Below are positions 42,238-51,532 of a stretch of 64,000 bases of DNA, in pieces. Position numbers and translations under genes: made by a program. The DNA comes from Saccharopolyspora elongata. GTDB taxonomy: Bacteria > Actinomycetota > Actinomycetes > Mycobacteriales > Pseudonocardiaceae. Each line of letters begins with the position of its first letter. Position 1 is the first letter of the stretch. The DNA is taken from contig NZ_SMKW01000044.1 of NCBI RefSeq assembly GCF_004348985.1, positions 1 through 64,000 on the forward strand, in the 5' to 3' direction. Under the pieces are notes generated by a model. That model saw nothing but the letters and a program-made list of their open reading frames with translations. It made no database searches and had not been told where the DNA came from.

Positions 42238-42698
42238 GCGCCCTCCCCCTCGTCGGCCGCGCCGCGGGCCACCAGCATCGACTTCGCGGTGCACACCGGC
42301 TCGCCGTCGACGGTGCCGATCTCGGCGCGCACCGTCAGGAAGTCGTTGCCCGCGCGGGCCTTGATGTCGTCCACGTGCACCACGGTGACGAGGCGGTCGC
42401 CCGCCCGGATCGGCCGGTGGTGGGTGAAGTCCTGCTGGCCGTGCACCACGCGGCTGTAGTCCAGGCCGAGCTGCGGGTCCTCGACGATCGCGTCGTGGGC
42501 ACCCATGGAGAGGATCACCGCGAACGTCGGCGGCGCGATCACGTCCGGGTATCCGGCGGCCTTGGCTGCGTCGACGTCGCGGTACAGCGGCGAGTCGTCC
42601 TTGATTGCCGCGGCGAACTCGCGGATCTTCTCCCGGCCCACCTCGTAGGCGGCCGTGGGCGGGTATTCACGCCCGATAAATGACTGGTCAAGCGGCAC
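42234..42698 (-). CDS. hadA: MaoC-like dehydratase subunit HadA
   Basis: 154 residues from ATG 42698. N-terminal hot-dog type (FIGREYPPTAAYEVGREKIREF), with YPDVIAPPTFAVILSMGAHD and HGQQDFTHHRPIRAGDRLV, the pattern of the non-catalytic but substrate-binding HadA/HadC subunit. It partners HadB in the FAS-II dehydratase. In Mycobacterium a third gene, hadC, follows; none is seen here. Confidence 0.92.
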   Translation of the reverse strand: MPLDQSFIGREYPPTAAYEVGREKIREFAAAIKDDSPLYRDVDAAKAAGYPDVIAPPTFAVILSMGAHDAIVEDPQLGLDYSRVVHGQQDFTHHRPIRAGDRLVTVVHVDDIKARAGNDFLTVRAEIGTVDGEPVCTAKSMLVARGAADEGEGA

Positions 42699-42733
42699 GC
42701 CCGCAGGCTACCCGGCACACCTGGGCCCAATGA

Positions 42734-42770
42734 CGAGAGCCCACCCCCGGAATCCGGGGGCGGGCTCTCG
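42734..42770. terminator. terminator hairpin after rpmG
   Basis: CGAGAGCCCACCCCCGG faces CCGGGGGCGGGCTCTCG around AAT; one mismatched pair. It lies between the rpmG stop and the hadA start. Confidence 0.75.
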
Positions 42771-42796
42771 CTGAAGCTGGGGTTGGAACCGCTGGA

Positions 42797-42961
42797 TCAG
42801 CGGGTTTCCTTGTGCAGCTTGTGCGTACCGCAGTTCGGGCAGAACTTCTTCATCTCCAAGCGGTCCGGGTCGTTGCGCCGGTTCTTGTTGGTGATGTAGT
42901 TGCGGTGCTTGCACTCCTCGCACGCCAGCGTGATCTTGGGTCGGACGTCGGTGGCGGCCAC
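42797..42961 (-). CDS. rpmG: 50S ribosomal protein L33, zinc-binding form
   Basis: 54 residues from GTG 42961 ([18 protein letters not shown]). It has two CxxC pairs (CEEC and CPNC), so this is the zinc (C+) form, and ends HKLHKETR. It lies beside tRNA-Met and tRNA-Thr upstream of hadA, as in other actinobacteria. Confidence 0.97.
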   Translation of the reverse strand: MAATDVRPKITLACEECKHRNYITNKNRRNDPDRLEMKKFCPNCGTHKLHKETR

Positions 42962-43031
42962 GGGGGTGCCTTTCTCTCTCGGTCGTAAATCCGGAACGGT
43001 TCGCCGTAGATCTGTGCGAACCCGTGACTGG

Positions 43032-43104
43032 TAGCGGTGGCCGGACTTGAACCGGCGACACAGCGATTATGAGCCGCTTGCTCTACCGACTGAGCTACAC
43101 CGCC
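43032..43104 (-). tRNA. tRNA-Met (anticodon CAT, elongator type)
   Basis: 73 bases on the reverse strand, GGCGGTGTAGCTCAGTCGGT at the 5' end, anticodon loop CTCATAA in stem GCGG(C)/CGC, and T-loop GTTCAAG. First pair G-C, so it is not the initiator. Confidence 0.95.
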
Positions 43105-43209
43105 ATGCTGGGACCTTCGGTGCACGCACCTCGCGCCTCAGCCGACGCAGGGTATCCCATGCAAAACAGCCACAGCACCCAGTTTACCGAGTACCGCAGC
43201 TGTCTTTCG

Positions 43210-43282
43210 AGCCCCAATACGGAATCGAACCGTAGACCTTCTCCTTACCATGGAGACGCTCTGCCGACTGAGCTATTGGGGC
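43210..43282 (-). tRNA. tRNA-Thr (anticodon GGT)
   Basis: 73 bases: acceptor GCCCCAAT pairs with ATTGGGGC, loop ATGGTAA in stem TCTCC/GGAGA gives anticodon GGT, and T-loop GTTCGATTC. Confidence 0.95.
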
Positions 43283-43415
43283 GTTTCCTTGCGGAACGTC
43301 TAGAACTTTACACACCACCCGGACCCCCTCGAAACAGGGGGGTACCTTTTGGCGAAAACGCAGGTCATGACGGGGTTTTCGACCCACAGGCGGCGCATGG
43401 GGGCGAAAACCGGGC

Positions 43416-46049
43416 TCAGTGCAGGAGTGTGAGGACGGTCTCGGACCGGGCGCCCCGGCCGCGCTTGGTGCGGGCCTGGAGCCACGCCTCGAACCGCTCC
43501 TCGGAGAGCGGGCGCGAGATCAGGTAGCCCTGGGCGACGTCGCAGCCCATCTCCACCAGCTGATCGCGGGCGGCGTCGTCCTCCACGCCCTCGGCGACCA
43601 CTGCGAGGTCCAGCGAGTGCCCGAGCTCGACGATGGAGCGCACCACCGCCATGTCGCCGAGATCGGTGCCCATGCCGAGCACGAAGCTCTTGTCGATCTT
43701 CACCTCGTCCACCGGCAGCTGCCGCAGGTAGGCCAGCGACGAGTAGCCGGTGCCGAAGTCGTCCACCGCCAGCACCACGCCCATCGCGTGCAGCCTCCGC
43801 AGCAGCGGCAGGGAGCGCTCCGGGTCGGCCATCACGCTGGACTCGGTCAGCTCGAAGGTGAGCAGCTCCGGCGGGATGTCGTGGCGCAGCAGCGCCTCGC
43901 CGACCCGGTCCGGGAAGGTCTCGTCGGCGAGGTTGCGCACCGACAGGTTCACCGCCACCGACATCCGCAGGCCGCGATCCATCCACTTCCGGATCTTGAC
44001 CAGCGCGCACTCCATGACGAACGCGGTGAGCGCGTCCACCAGCCCGGTCGCCTCGACCAGCGGCACGAACTCGTCCGGGTCCAGCCGCCCGTACTCGGGG
44101 TGCGACCAGCGCACGAGGGCTTCGGCGCCCACCACCTGGCGTTCGGGCAGCGCGACCTTCGGCTGGTAGTGCACCTCGACCTGGCCGGTGTCCAGCGCCT
44201 GCCGGAACTGGGTGACCAGCTGGAAGCGGCGCAGGAAGACCTGGCCCATCGCGGGGGCGTAGCCGCGCACCCCGTCCTCGCCGTTGCGGGCCGCCCGGAC
44301 CGCGACGTCGGAGCGTTGCAGGAGGGTGTCGATGTCGGTCTCGCACTCGCCGTCGGCCGGCGCGGATGAGGCGTACCCGGCGACGCCCGCGGCCTCCACG
44401 ACGATCCGGTCCAGCGGGTACGGCTTGCCGATCACCTCGCGCAGGTGCTGGGCGAACTCGTGCGCCTGGGCCTCGCTGTGGTCCAGCAGCAGCACCGCGA
44501 AGGAGTTCGCTTCGAGCCTGGCCAGCGGCGCCTCGCCGAGTTCGTCGCGCATCCGGCGCCCGGCGGCGACGATCATCCGGTCGCCCCAGGTGTAGCCGAG
44601 GGCCTCGCTGACGGTGGTGAGCACGTCGAGGTCCATCCGCAGCACGACCGCGGTGCGCCCGTTGCGCAGCTCCTCGGCGGCCATCTCGCGGAAGCCGGTC
44701 CGGTTGAGCAGACCGGTCAGCGGATCGTGGTAGGCGTCGTGCCGCAGCCGCGCGAGCAGCCGGCGGTTGTCCATCGCGGTCGCGAGGTGGCTGGCCAGGG
44801 TGTGCAGCAGTCGCACGTCGGCCCGGCCGAAGCCGCGCCACCGGCTGACCCGGTCGTGCACCTCGACCGCCCCGAGCAGCTGGCTCGCACCGCGCAGCGG
44901 CACCACGAGCGCCTCATAAGCGCCGCGTTGGCGCAGCGCGCGCCGCACCTCTTCGGGGGCTTCGAGCGTCCGGAAGGAACGCACGTGGCTGCCCGGCAGC
45001 TGGAGCAACGGATCGTCGCGCAGCGCCGAGGGCGCGGCTTGCTGCGCCATCTCCGGCAGCGACTCCCCCGCGACCAGCGTGCTGACCTCGCCGCTGGGGT
45101 CCAGCCGCAGCCGCAGCACCACGCGGGTCGCGTTCAGCTGCTCCCGGATCCGCTCCGCGACCGGCTCCCACTCGCTGACCGACACCTCCGGCTCGCCGGC
45201 CACGGCGTCTGAAGGGCCGTGCGCGGCGGTCTGCCCGGAGCGGGCCACGCTCAGGCTGACGTCGCTGAGCGCCTCCAGGTCGCGCTGCTCGCGCAGCAGG
45301 CCGGAGTAGGCGCGGTACAGGCCGATCACGGCCACCGCGACCAGCGCCACCAGCAGCCAGCCCCACGGCGTGCTGATCGAGACCTCGTAGCCGACCAGGC
45401 CGACCGAGGTGTTGAGCAGGCCCACGGCCAGCGTGTTCACCGCGAGCCGCACGCCGGCGGATACCCGCATCGCGCCGCCCAGCACGTGCAGCGCGGCGAG
45501 CGCGAAGGCGCAGCTGATCAGCGGCGACGTCAGAGTGCCGATGACCGGGCCGAACCAGGCCGGGGCCACGTCGACCAGCGCCAGGTTGACCGCGTTGGCC
45601 ACCGCGAACGGCACCGCGATCTCCAGGCACAGCACGCCCGCGTTGTAGACGACGTGGGTGGCCGCGCGACGGCCGACCTGCGCGCCGAGCCCGGCCAGCA
45701 GGTTGGCCGCGAGCACCACCTCGAACGGCACCGTCAGCAGCCCGAGGATCAGCGGGATCTCGGTGAACGAGATGGTCCAGCCGACCCGCTTCACGTCGAC
45801 GTCGATGGTCAGCTGCTCGGCCAGCAGGAAGCCCATGGCCAGCAGCGGCCCGATGAACAGCAGGTCCGAGCGGTAGTGGAAGGGCAGCCAGGCCGAGGTC
45901 GCGGCGGACGCGAGGAGGCCGGCGGCGAGGACCACGAACGAGAACCCGGTGAACATCCGGCGCCGGACCGGATCCACCTCGGCGCGCACCGGCGGGCGGG
46001 CGGATTCCAGGCTGGATTGCGGACCGAGGGAGCGGTGACGCTCGATCAT
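43416..46049 (-). CDS. membrane-anchored cyclic-di-GMP phosphodiesterase (GAF, degenerate GGDEF, EAL)
   Basis: 877 residues from ATG 46049, with GGGAGGAGCG upstream. Residues 30-265 hold seven or eight transmembrane helices. Residues about 330-470 look like a GAF domain. The GGDEF domain (about 475-635) has EANSF in place of GGDEF (bases 44499-44513), so diguanylate cyclase activity is unlikely. The EAL domain (650-870) keeps GAEALVRW, the NLSVRNL Asn, ELTESSVM, DDFGTGYSSLAYL, KIDKSFV and AEGVED, so it should hydrolyse cyclic-di-GMP. It is likely a membrane sensor lowering c-di-GMP. A YajQ binding protein is 2.8 kb away. Confidence 0.9.
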   Translation of the reverse strand: MIERHRSLGPQSSLESARPPVRAEVDPVRRRMFTGFSFVVLAAGLLASAATSAWLPFHYRSDLLFIGPLLAMGFLLAEQLTIDVDVKRVGWTISFTEIPLILGLLTVPFEVVLAANLLAGLGAQVGRRAATHVVYNAGVLCLEIAVPFAVANAVNLALVDVAPAWFGPVIGTLTSPLISCAFALAALHVLGGAMRVSAGVRLAVNTLAVGLLNTSVGLVGYEVSISTPWGWLLVALVAVAVIGLYRAYSGLLREQRDLEALSDVSLSVARSGQTAAHGPSDAVAGEPEVSVSEWEPVAERIREQLNATRVVLRLRLDPSGEVSTLVAGESLPEMAQQAAPSALRDDPLLQLPGSHVRSFRTLEAPEEVRRALRQRGAYEALVVPLRGASQLLGAVEVHDRVSRWRGFGRADVRLLHTLASHLATAMDNRRLLARLRHDAYHDPLTGLLNRTGFREMAAEELRNGRTAVVLRMDLDVLTTVSEALGYTWGDRMIVAAGRRMRDELGEAPLARLEANSFAVLLLDHSEAQAHEFAQHLREVIGKPYPLDRIVVEAAGVAGYASSAPADGECETDIDTLLQRSDVAVRAARNGEDGVRGYAPAMGQVFLRRFQLVTQFRQALDTGQVEVHYQPKVALPERQVVGAEALVRWSHPEYGRLDPDEFVPLVEATGLVDALTAFVMECALVKIRKWMDRGLRMSVAVNLSVRNLADETFPDRVGEALLRHDIPPELLTFELTESSVMADPERSLPLLRRLHAMGVVLAVDDFGTGYSSLAYLRQLPVDEVKIDKSFVLGMGTDLGDMAVVRSIVELGHSLDLAVVAEGVEDDAARDQLVEMGCDVAQGYLISRPLSEERFEAWLQARTKRGRGARSETVLTLLH

Positions 46050-46362
46050 CCACGCTCCTCCCAAGCCGGCGGCGCGTGCGCACCACACGAATGCCGTGGC
46101 AAATCGTGACGCACGACCGCGCGGAAGGCCAGGGGCCAATGGTCCCCGTCGCATCTGCCGGACGCACGCATCTGCGTTGATGCGGGTGCTTCGCGGCGAC
46201 ATCCTTGCACAGCATCGGGAGTTGACCAGCAAAGATTTCACAACGGCCGCCGGGCGCCGCGGTCCGGTGGGCGCGACGAGGCACACCCCGAAGATTTGTG
46301 ATGATCGCCGCAGCAACCGATCGGCTCGGATACCGTACGCGACCGGCGAAAACGCACGGTTA
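46050..46362. other. 313-base intergenic region
   Basis: Between the phosphodiesterase start and the hydrolase stop. No gene and no strong hairpin with a T-run is seen. It should contain the phosphodiesterase promoter. Confidence 0.5.
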
Positions 46363-47340
46363 CTACTGCAGCCCGAACTCGTCGAGGAAGTCCCGGACCG
46401 CGCGGTCGAGATCCGCCAGCCCCGACTCCTCCACCGGGAGGTGGCCGGCACCGCTGAGCGTCGCGAAGCGGGTGGGCCCGGCGATCCGGTCGAAGAACTG
46501 GCGGGACAGCAGCAGCGGCGTCCACCGGTCGTCGTCGGGGTGCGCCAGCAGCAGCGGCGGCCCAGCGTAGTCCTCGGGCGCCACCGCGGGCGGAGTGGCC
46601 AGGCAGCTGCGGGCGAAGCCGAGCGCGAGCCAGCTACCGCCGCCGATCTCGTCGGCCCACACCAGGTTGGCGAACTGGCCGTGGTTGGACGCCGCGGCGA
46701 TGTTCGTCAGCCAGTGCACCGGCACCCGCGCCGCCGCGAGCGGCTTCGGGACCAGCGTCAGCAGCCCGGCCCACTGGGCCATCTCCGGCCGGGCCGCGAG
46801 CCGCCGCCGGACGTCGTCGCGCCGCGGGTCGGCCAGGCAGGTCGCGATCACGCCCGCCACCGCGCCGCCGGCCTGCGCGGCGACGTCGTAGGCGAGCCGG
46901 CCGCCGGTGCTGACGCCGAGCAGCACGATCGGCCGCTCGTCGCGGGAGCGCTCGGCCTCGACCAGGTCGAGCACGCAGGAAACCCAGTCCCGGTAGGTGA
47001 TCGCGCGCCGCGGGGCGCCGCTCAGGCCGAAGCCGGGCAGGTCTGGGGCGATGAATTCGAAGTCCGCCAGCGACGGCAGCCGCCCGTACGGGGCGAGCAT
47101 GCGGCCGTAGGTGCCGACTCCGTGCAACGCGATCAGCTTGGTCGGGGCGCTCGGGCGCGCGACGCGGTCGAGGTGGACCACCGTGCCGCGCCACGGCCAC
47201 CACTGCTCGGCCGGGGCGTTCTCGGCGGTGACGCGGAGCGCACCGGGGAAGAAGTCCTGGTAGCGGAGCCAGTACTGCTGGTCGCGGTAGCCGGGGCCGA
47301 CGACGGTGGCGGACCCTGGGGTGGATGGAGCCGAAGGCAC
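46363..47340 (-). CDS. alpha/beta hydrolase
   Basis: 325 residues from GTG 47340; an ATG at 47376 would run into the divergent gene's start and is rejected. Nucleophile elbow GVSTGG (Ser), catalytic Asp in HPDDDRW and His in GAGHLPVEES complete the triad, with oxyanion-hole HGVGTYGR. A lid-like segment (LLTLVPKPLAAARVPVHWL) lies before the last strand. Substrate unknown. It is divergent from the F420-type oxidoreductase. Confidence 0.85.
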   Translation of the reverse strand: MPSAPSTPGSATVVGPGYRDQQYWLRYQDFFPGALRVTAENAPAEQWWPWRGTVVHLDRVARPSAPTKLIALHGVGTYGRMLAPYGRLPSLADFEFIAPDLPGFGLSGAPRRAITYRDWVSCVLDLVEAERSRDERPIVLLGVSTGGRLAYDVAAQAGGAVAGVIATCLADPRRDDVRRRLAARPEMAQWAGLLTLVPKPLAAARVPVHWLTNIAAASNHGQFANLVWADEIGGGSWLALGFARSCLATPPAVAPEDYAGPPLLLAHPDDDRWTPLLLSRQFFDRIAGPTRFATLSGAGHLPVEESGLADLDRAVRDFLDEFGLQ

Positions 47341-47368
47341 ACTCCGAACATACGGACCGGACCGGACG

Positions 47369-47788
47369 ATGCGCATCAGCCAACAGCAGGCACGGAGCTG
47401 GTTCGCGCGGGCACGGGCGGCACGCCTGGCCAGCGCCGATGAGCTGGGACGACCGCACCTGGTGCCGATCACCTTCGCGATCCGCGGGGATGTGATCGTC
47501 ACCGCAGTGGACCACAAGCCGAAGCGGACCACGAACCTCAAGCGGCTGCGCAACATCGCCGCGAACCCGCAGGTGGCGCTGCTCGCCGACCACTACGAGG
47601 ACGACTGGTCCCGCCTGTGGTGGGCGCGCGCCGACGGCGAGGCGGAGCCGACCGCCAGCGCGGCGCGCCCGGACCTCGTCGCGGCGCTCGCGGAGAAGTA
47701 CCCGCAGTACCGGGAGCACCCGCCGACGGGCACGTTGATCGTGATCCGGGTGGCGCGGTGGAGCGCCTGGTCGGCCGAACCGCCATGA
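47369..47788 (+). CDS. PPOX-class F420-dependent oxidoreductase (Rv0121-like)
   Basis: 139 residues from ATG 47369. Split beta-barrel: QQQARSWFARARAARLASAD, GRPHLVPITFAIRGDVIVTA, VDHKPKRTTNLKRLRNI and NPQVALLADHYEDDWSRLWW, the pattern of the Rv0121/TIGR03668 group (from memory). These proteins bind flavin or F420 and reduce small substrates. The start overlaps the promoter area of the hydrolase on the other strand. Confidence 0.85.
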   Translation: MRISQQQARSWFARARAARLASADELGRPHLVPITFAIRGDVIVTAVDHKPKRTTNLKRLRNIAANPQVALLADHYEDDWSRLWWARADGEAEPTASAARPDLVAALAEKYPQYREHPPTGTLIVIRVARWSAWSAEPP

Positions 47789-47828
47789 CCGCCCACCATT
47801 CCCGATGGTCACGGACCCGGCAGGGGCC

Positions 47829-48086
47829 TTACCCGCTTTTCCGCTCCAGGTGGACGACGTCCGAGTCGAGATCGAGCGGGCCGCCCGCCTCCCGGTCGTC
47901 CTCCTTGACGACCTCCACCCAGGCGAGCTGTTCCAGCTGGTGCCTGGCTCCCGCGCTGAACAGGCCCTCGATGCCCAACGCCGCCGAGGCGGTCCGGCGC
48001 TGCTCCTCGGGCTGCGCCGGGGCGGGCGGTGCCGCGGCGCGCTGCTCCTGCCGCCGCTTCGCCCGACCTGCTCGATCTATGGCCAT
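47829..48086 (-). CDS. small charged protein, possibly DUF6191-related
   Basis: 85 residues from ATG 48086. Basic N-terminus (IDRAGRAKRRQEQR), Pro/Ala linker, then ALGIEGLFSAGARHQLEQLA and an acidic end with DLDSDVVHLERKSG. The C-terminal order (L-F, a helix with E-Q-x, then D-L-D) weakly resembles DUF6191. No function can be assigned. Confidence 0.55.
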   Translation of the reverse strand: MAIDRAGRAKRRQEQRAAAPPAPAQPEEQRRTASAALGIEGLFSAGARHQLEQLAWVEVVKEDDREAGGPLDLDSDVVHLERKSG

Positions 48087-48190
48087 CTGCCCAGGTTAGC
48101 CCGGTCGCGGCGGCGTAGGCCGGTGCTGCCGAGAAGACGCCAAGCCGCGCCCGGCGGCCGGCGGGCGCGGGTCAACTAGGCTGCGGATTC

Positions 48191-48499
48191 GTGCCCGATC
48201 CGTACTTTGTCCTGGTCAGCACGGCGGAACTCGCGGATCTGGCGAGCGCGCTGGACGTCGTCGACGACCAGGCCGAGCTCAACCACCGCTACCGCAAGCT
48301 GATCGCCGACTCCCGCCAGGTGCTGGCGGCCGAGGAGATCCGCCTCACCCAGGCCCGCGGGCTCGCGAAGCGGCTGATGGTGCTCGTCAAGGCGGCCGGC
48401 CCGGACTTCCGCGACGGGCTGCCGGAGACGGCCCGCGCGGCGCTCGACGCGGGCTTGGCCCAGGCCGATGCGCTGGTCTTCCACCCCGAGCCGGACTGA
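48191..48499 (+). CDS. hypothetical helical protein
   Basis: 102 residues from GTG 48191. Predominantly helical: DPYFVLVSTAELADLASALD, NHRYRKLIADSRQVLAAEEI, ARGLAKRLMVLVKAAGPDF. No membrane segment, no known motif. It directly precedes tRNA-Tyr. Confidence 0.6.
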   Translation: MPDPYFVLVSTAELADLASALDVVDDQAELNHRYRKLIADSRQVLAAEEIRLTQARGLAKRLMVLVKAAGPDFRDGLPETARAALDAGLAQADALVFHPEPD

Positions 48500-48571
48500 G
48501 CAGGCCCCCTGGAATACCGGCGGCGGCCGGTATGTATTATTTCCTCGCAAGCCAGCGATGCTGGTGCGCAC

Positions 48572-48653
48572 GCCAGGTTGCCCGAGCGGCCAAAGGGAGC
48601 TGACTGTAAATCAGCCGGCAATGCCTTCGGAGGTTCGAATCCTCCACCTGGCA
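48572..48653 (+). tRNA. tRNA-Tyr (anticodon GTA)
   Basis: 82 bases with a class II variable arm: acceptor GCCAGGT/ACCTGGC, anticodon loop CTGTAAA in stem GCTGA/TCAGC, variable arm GGCAATGCC, T-loop GGTTCGAATCC. Confidence 0.97.
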
Positions 48654-48843
48654 CTCAGCGAAGATGCCCCTGTGACCGGTCCGGTCGCGGGGGCATCTTC
48701 GTTTGCGCTGTTCGTGGCCGATGCCGGGGGCGAGCGCGAATCGACTCCGGCTCGACCGGTCTCCGGTCTGCTGCGTTGGCCGGTAGCGTGTGGCGGCAGA
48801 ACTTCGCAGCTCGCGCTGCTTCGGCTCAACAGGAGGTAGTCAC

Positions 48844-49335
48844 GTGGCAAACCCGTCCTTCGACGTGGTGAGCAAGGTGGACCACCAAGAGGTGGACAAC
48901 GCGCTGAACCAGGCGGCAAAGGAGCTCGCCAACCGGTTCGACTTCCGCGGCACCGGCTCGAAGATCCAGTGGTCGGGCGAGAACGGCGTGGTGCTGGAGT
49001 CGGAGACGGAAGAGCGCTGCAAGGCCGCCATCGAGGTCTTCAAGGAGAAGCTGATCAAGCGCGGCATCTCGCTGAAGGCGCTGGACATGGGTGAGCCGGC
49101 CAGCTCCGGTCAGATCTTCCGGGCCACCGGCAAGGTCGTGCAGGGCATCTCGCAGGAGGTCGCGAAGAAGATCTCCAAGAAGATCCGCGACGAGGGCCCC
49201 AAAGGCGTCCAGGCCCAGATCCAGGGCGAGCAGCTGCGGGTGTCCGGCAAGAAGAAGGACGACCTGCAGGCCGTGATCCAGCTGCTGAAGTCCGGCGACT
49301 TCGATGCCCCGCTCCAGTTCGAGAATTTCCGGTAA
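48844..49335 (+). CDS. YajQ-family cyclic-di-GMP-binding protein
   Basis: 163 residues from GTG 48844, after AGGAGGTAG. Starts [20 protein letters not shown] and contains [27 protein letters not shown] and [20 protein letters not shown], all diagnostic. YajQ proteins are nucleotide receptors; in Xanthomonas one (XC_3703) binds cyclic-di-GMP and a LysR regulator. With the EAL enzyme nearby it suggests local cyclic-di-GMP handling. rmlA follows after 20 bases. Confidence 0.95.
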   Translation: MANPSFDVVSKVDHQEVDNALNQAAKELANRFDFRGTGSKIQWSGENGVVLESETEERCKAAIEVFKEKLIKRGISLKALDMGEPASSGQIFRATGKVVQGISQEVAKKISKKIRDEGPKGVQAQIQGEQLRVSGKKKDDLQAVIQLLKSGDFDAPLQFENFR

Positions 49336-49355
49336 ACCACCGCTGGAGGACCCAG

Positions 49356-50237
49356 GTGAAGGGGATCGTGCTGGCGGGCGGCAATGGGACGCGCCTGCAT
49401 CCGCTGACGCAGGCCGTGTCCAAGCAGCTGCTCCCGGTCTACGACAAACCGATGATCTACTACCCGCTGTCGGTGCTGATGCTGGCCGGCATCCGGGAAG
49501 TGCTGCTCATCTCGACCCCGGCCGACATGCCGCTGTTCCGGCGGCTGCTCGGGGACGGCTCCCAGTTCGGCATCCGCATCGAGTACGCCGAGCAGGCCCA
49601 GCCCAACGGCCTCGCCGAGGCGTTCGTGATCGGGGCGGACTTCATCGGCGATGACCCGGTGGCGCTGGTGCTCGGCGACAACATCTTCTACGGGCAGGGC
49701 TTCTCCCGGGTCCTCCAGCAGTGCGTTCGCGACCTCGACGGCTGCACCCTGTTCGGCTATCCGGTCCGCGACCCGCAGCGCTACGGCGTCGGCGAGGTGG
49801 GCGAGGACGGCCGGCTGGTGTCGATCGTGGAGAAGCCGGCGGAGCCGAAGTCCAACATGGCCATCACCGGCCTGTACTTCTACGACAACGACGTGGTGGG
49901 CATCGCCAAGGGGCTGACGCCGTCGGCTCGCGGCGAGCTGGAGATCACCGACGTCAACCTCGCCTACCTGCGGGAGGGCCGGGCGCGGCTGACGCAGCTC
50001 GGCCGCGGCTTCGCCTGGCTGGACACCGGCACCCACGACTCGCTGGTGGAGGCCTCGCAGTTCGTGCAGGTGCTGGAGCACCGGCAGGGCGTGCGGATCG
50101 CCTGCCTGGAGGAGATCGCCCTGCGCATGGGCTACATCTCGGCGGACGAGTGCTTCGAGCTCGGCGCCAAGCTGGCCAAGTCGGGCTACGGCGAGTACGT
50201 CATGGACGTCGCCCGCCGCTCCGGCGCCACGGGCTGA
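49356..50237 (+). CDS. rmlA: glucose-1-phosphate thymidylyltransferase
   Basis: 293 residues from GTG 49356, after GGAGGA. Nucleotide-binding signature [20 protein letters not shown], catalytic-site [47 protein letters not shown] and [10 protein letters not shown]. It makes dTDP-glucose, the first step of dTDP-rhamnose and of many deoxysugars. The other rml genes are not in the window. Confidence 0.97.
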   Translation: MKGIVLAGGNGTRLHPLTQAVSKQLLPVYDKPMIYYPLSVLMLAGIREVLLISTPADMPLFRRLLGDGSQFGIRIEYAEQAQPNGLAEAFVIGADFIGDDPVALVLGDNIFYGQGFSRVLQQCVRDLDGCTLFGYPVRDPQRYGVGEVGEDGRLVSIVEKPAEPKSNMAITGLYFYDNDVVGIAKGLTPSARGELEITDVNLAYLREGRARLTQLGRGFAWLDTGTHDSLVEASQFVQVLEHRQGVRIACLEEIALRMGYISADECFELGAKLAKSGYGEYVMDVARRSGATG

Positions 50238-50258
50238 CCCGTCCGCTCCTCCCACCTG

Positions 50259-50399
50259 CCGCAATTTCAATGGAAATCGAAGGTCTGATTTCCATTGAAA
50301 TTGCGGAAGTTGTCCACAGGAACCCGAGGTTGTCCACAGGTTGCGGCGTGTCGGGGCGCGACACGCCGTTACTGTTCCGCAATTTCCATTGAAATTGCG
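50259..50399. repeat. palindromes and two DnaA-box sequences in the rmlA/htpX convergent gap
   Basis: A large palindrome (arms 50259-50278 and 50287-50306) has the core AATTTCAATGGAAAT. Two perfect TTGTCCACA sequences (50310-50318, 50330-50338) are directly repeated with a 20-base period. A hairpin CGGCGTGTC...GACACGCCG (50344-50368) and a second AATTTC/GAAATT palindrome (50378-50399) follow, the last touching the htpX stop. Confidence 0.85.
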
Positions 50400-51278
50400 T
50401 CACCAGGCCGGGGGCAGCTGGTGCCCGGCCATGCCTTCCAGGCGGCTGATGCGGTCGGCCATCGGCGGGTGCGTGGAGAACAGCCGCGCCAGCCGCTCGC
50501 CGGGGCGGAACGGGTTCGCGATCATCAGGTGCGACTGGGACACCAGCTGGGGCTCCGGTGACAGCGGCGCCAGCTGGGTACCGCGCTCCAGCTTGCGCAG
50601 CGCCGACGCCAGCGCCAGCGGATCCCCGGTCAGCTGCACCCCGGACGCGTCGGCCTGGTACTCGCGGGAGCGGCTGACGGCCATCTGCACCACGGCGGCC
50701 GCGATCGGGCCCAGCAGCGCCACCAGCAGCATCGCGAACGGGTTGGGCCGGTTCTCGTCGTTGCCGCCGCCGAACATGCCGAAGAACATCCCGAAGTTGG
50801 CCAGGAACGTCACCACGCTGGCGAGCGCCCCGGCGACGCTGGAGATCAGGATGTCGCGGTTGTAGACGTGCGAGAGCTCGTGGCCGAGCACGGCGCGCAG
50901 CTCGCGCTCGTTGAGCAGTTCGAGGATTCCCGACGTGCAGCACACCGCGGCGTTGCGCGGGTTGCGGCCGGTGGCGAAGGCGTTGGGCGCTCGCGTCGGG
51001 CTGATGTACAGCGCGGGCATCGGCTGCCGCGCCGAGGTCGCCAGCTCGCGCACGATCCGGTACATGGCCGGCTGCTCGGCCTCCGACACCGGCCGGGCGC
51101 GCATCGCGCGCAGGGCCAGGTTGGCCGAGTTGAAGTACGCGTAGCCGTTCATGCCCAGCGCCACGAAGAACGCGATGACCAGGCCGGTCCGGCCGAAGAT
51201 CGACCCGACCAGCAGGACCAGCGCGCTCATGCCGCCGAGCAGCAGAGCGGTCTTCAAACCGTTGACGTGACTGTGCAC
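50400..51278 (-). CDS. htpX: zinc metalloprotease HtpX
   Basis: 292 residues from GTG 51278. Transmembrane helices at about 8-25, 28-47, 145-165 and 178-195. Zinc site HELSH and the third ligand Glu in SREYQAD. Membrane-protein quality-control protease. Divergent from the YceI gene; its stop is directly preceded by an AT-rich palindrome. Confidence 0.95.
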   Translation of the reverse strand: MHSHVNGLKTALLLGGMSALVLLVGSIFGRTGLVIAFFVALGMNGYAYFNSANLALRAMRARPVSEAEQPAMYRIVRELATSARQPMPALYISPTRAPNAFATGRNPRNAAVCCTSGILELLNERELRAVLGHELSHVYNRDILISSVAGALASVVTFLANFGMFFGMFGGGNDENRPNPFAMLLVALLGPIAAAVVQMAVSRSREYQADASGVQLTGDPLALASALRKLERGTQLAPLSPEPQLVSQSHLMIANPFRPGERLARLFSTHPPMADRISRLEGMAGHQLPPAW

Positions 51279-51532
51279 CGTGCCTGCCTCCGCCCGAGGG
51301 CCAGCCCCGGTTCCCCGACCGGGATGGATGGCCTCCCAGAACACCTTTCCACGTAATCCGAAGGTCACCCAGAAAACGACTCGGCGCGAGTCGTAGTTCC
51401 GCTGGGCGGATGTGCTGAAGCCAACGCCTCCGGAGGGCCGGACCACCGGGCTCGCGGCCTTACCATGGTCAGTTAGTTGAAATCACAACCTTTATCCGGT
51501 TCGGGGACCGGAGGACCAGAAGAGGGCACCGA

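Noticed and set aside
50310-50338. Chromosome or plasmid origin
   Set aside because: Only two DnaA boxes, and none of dnaA, dnaN, recF or parAB is nearby.
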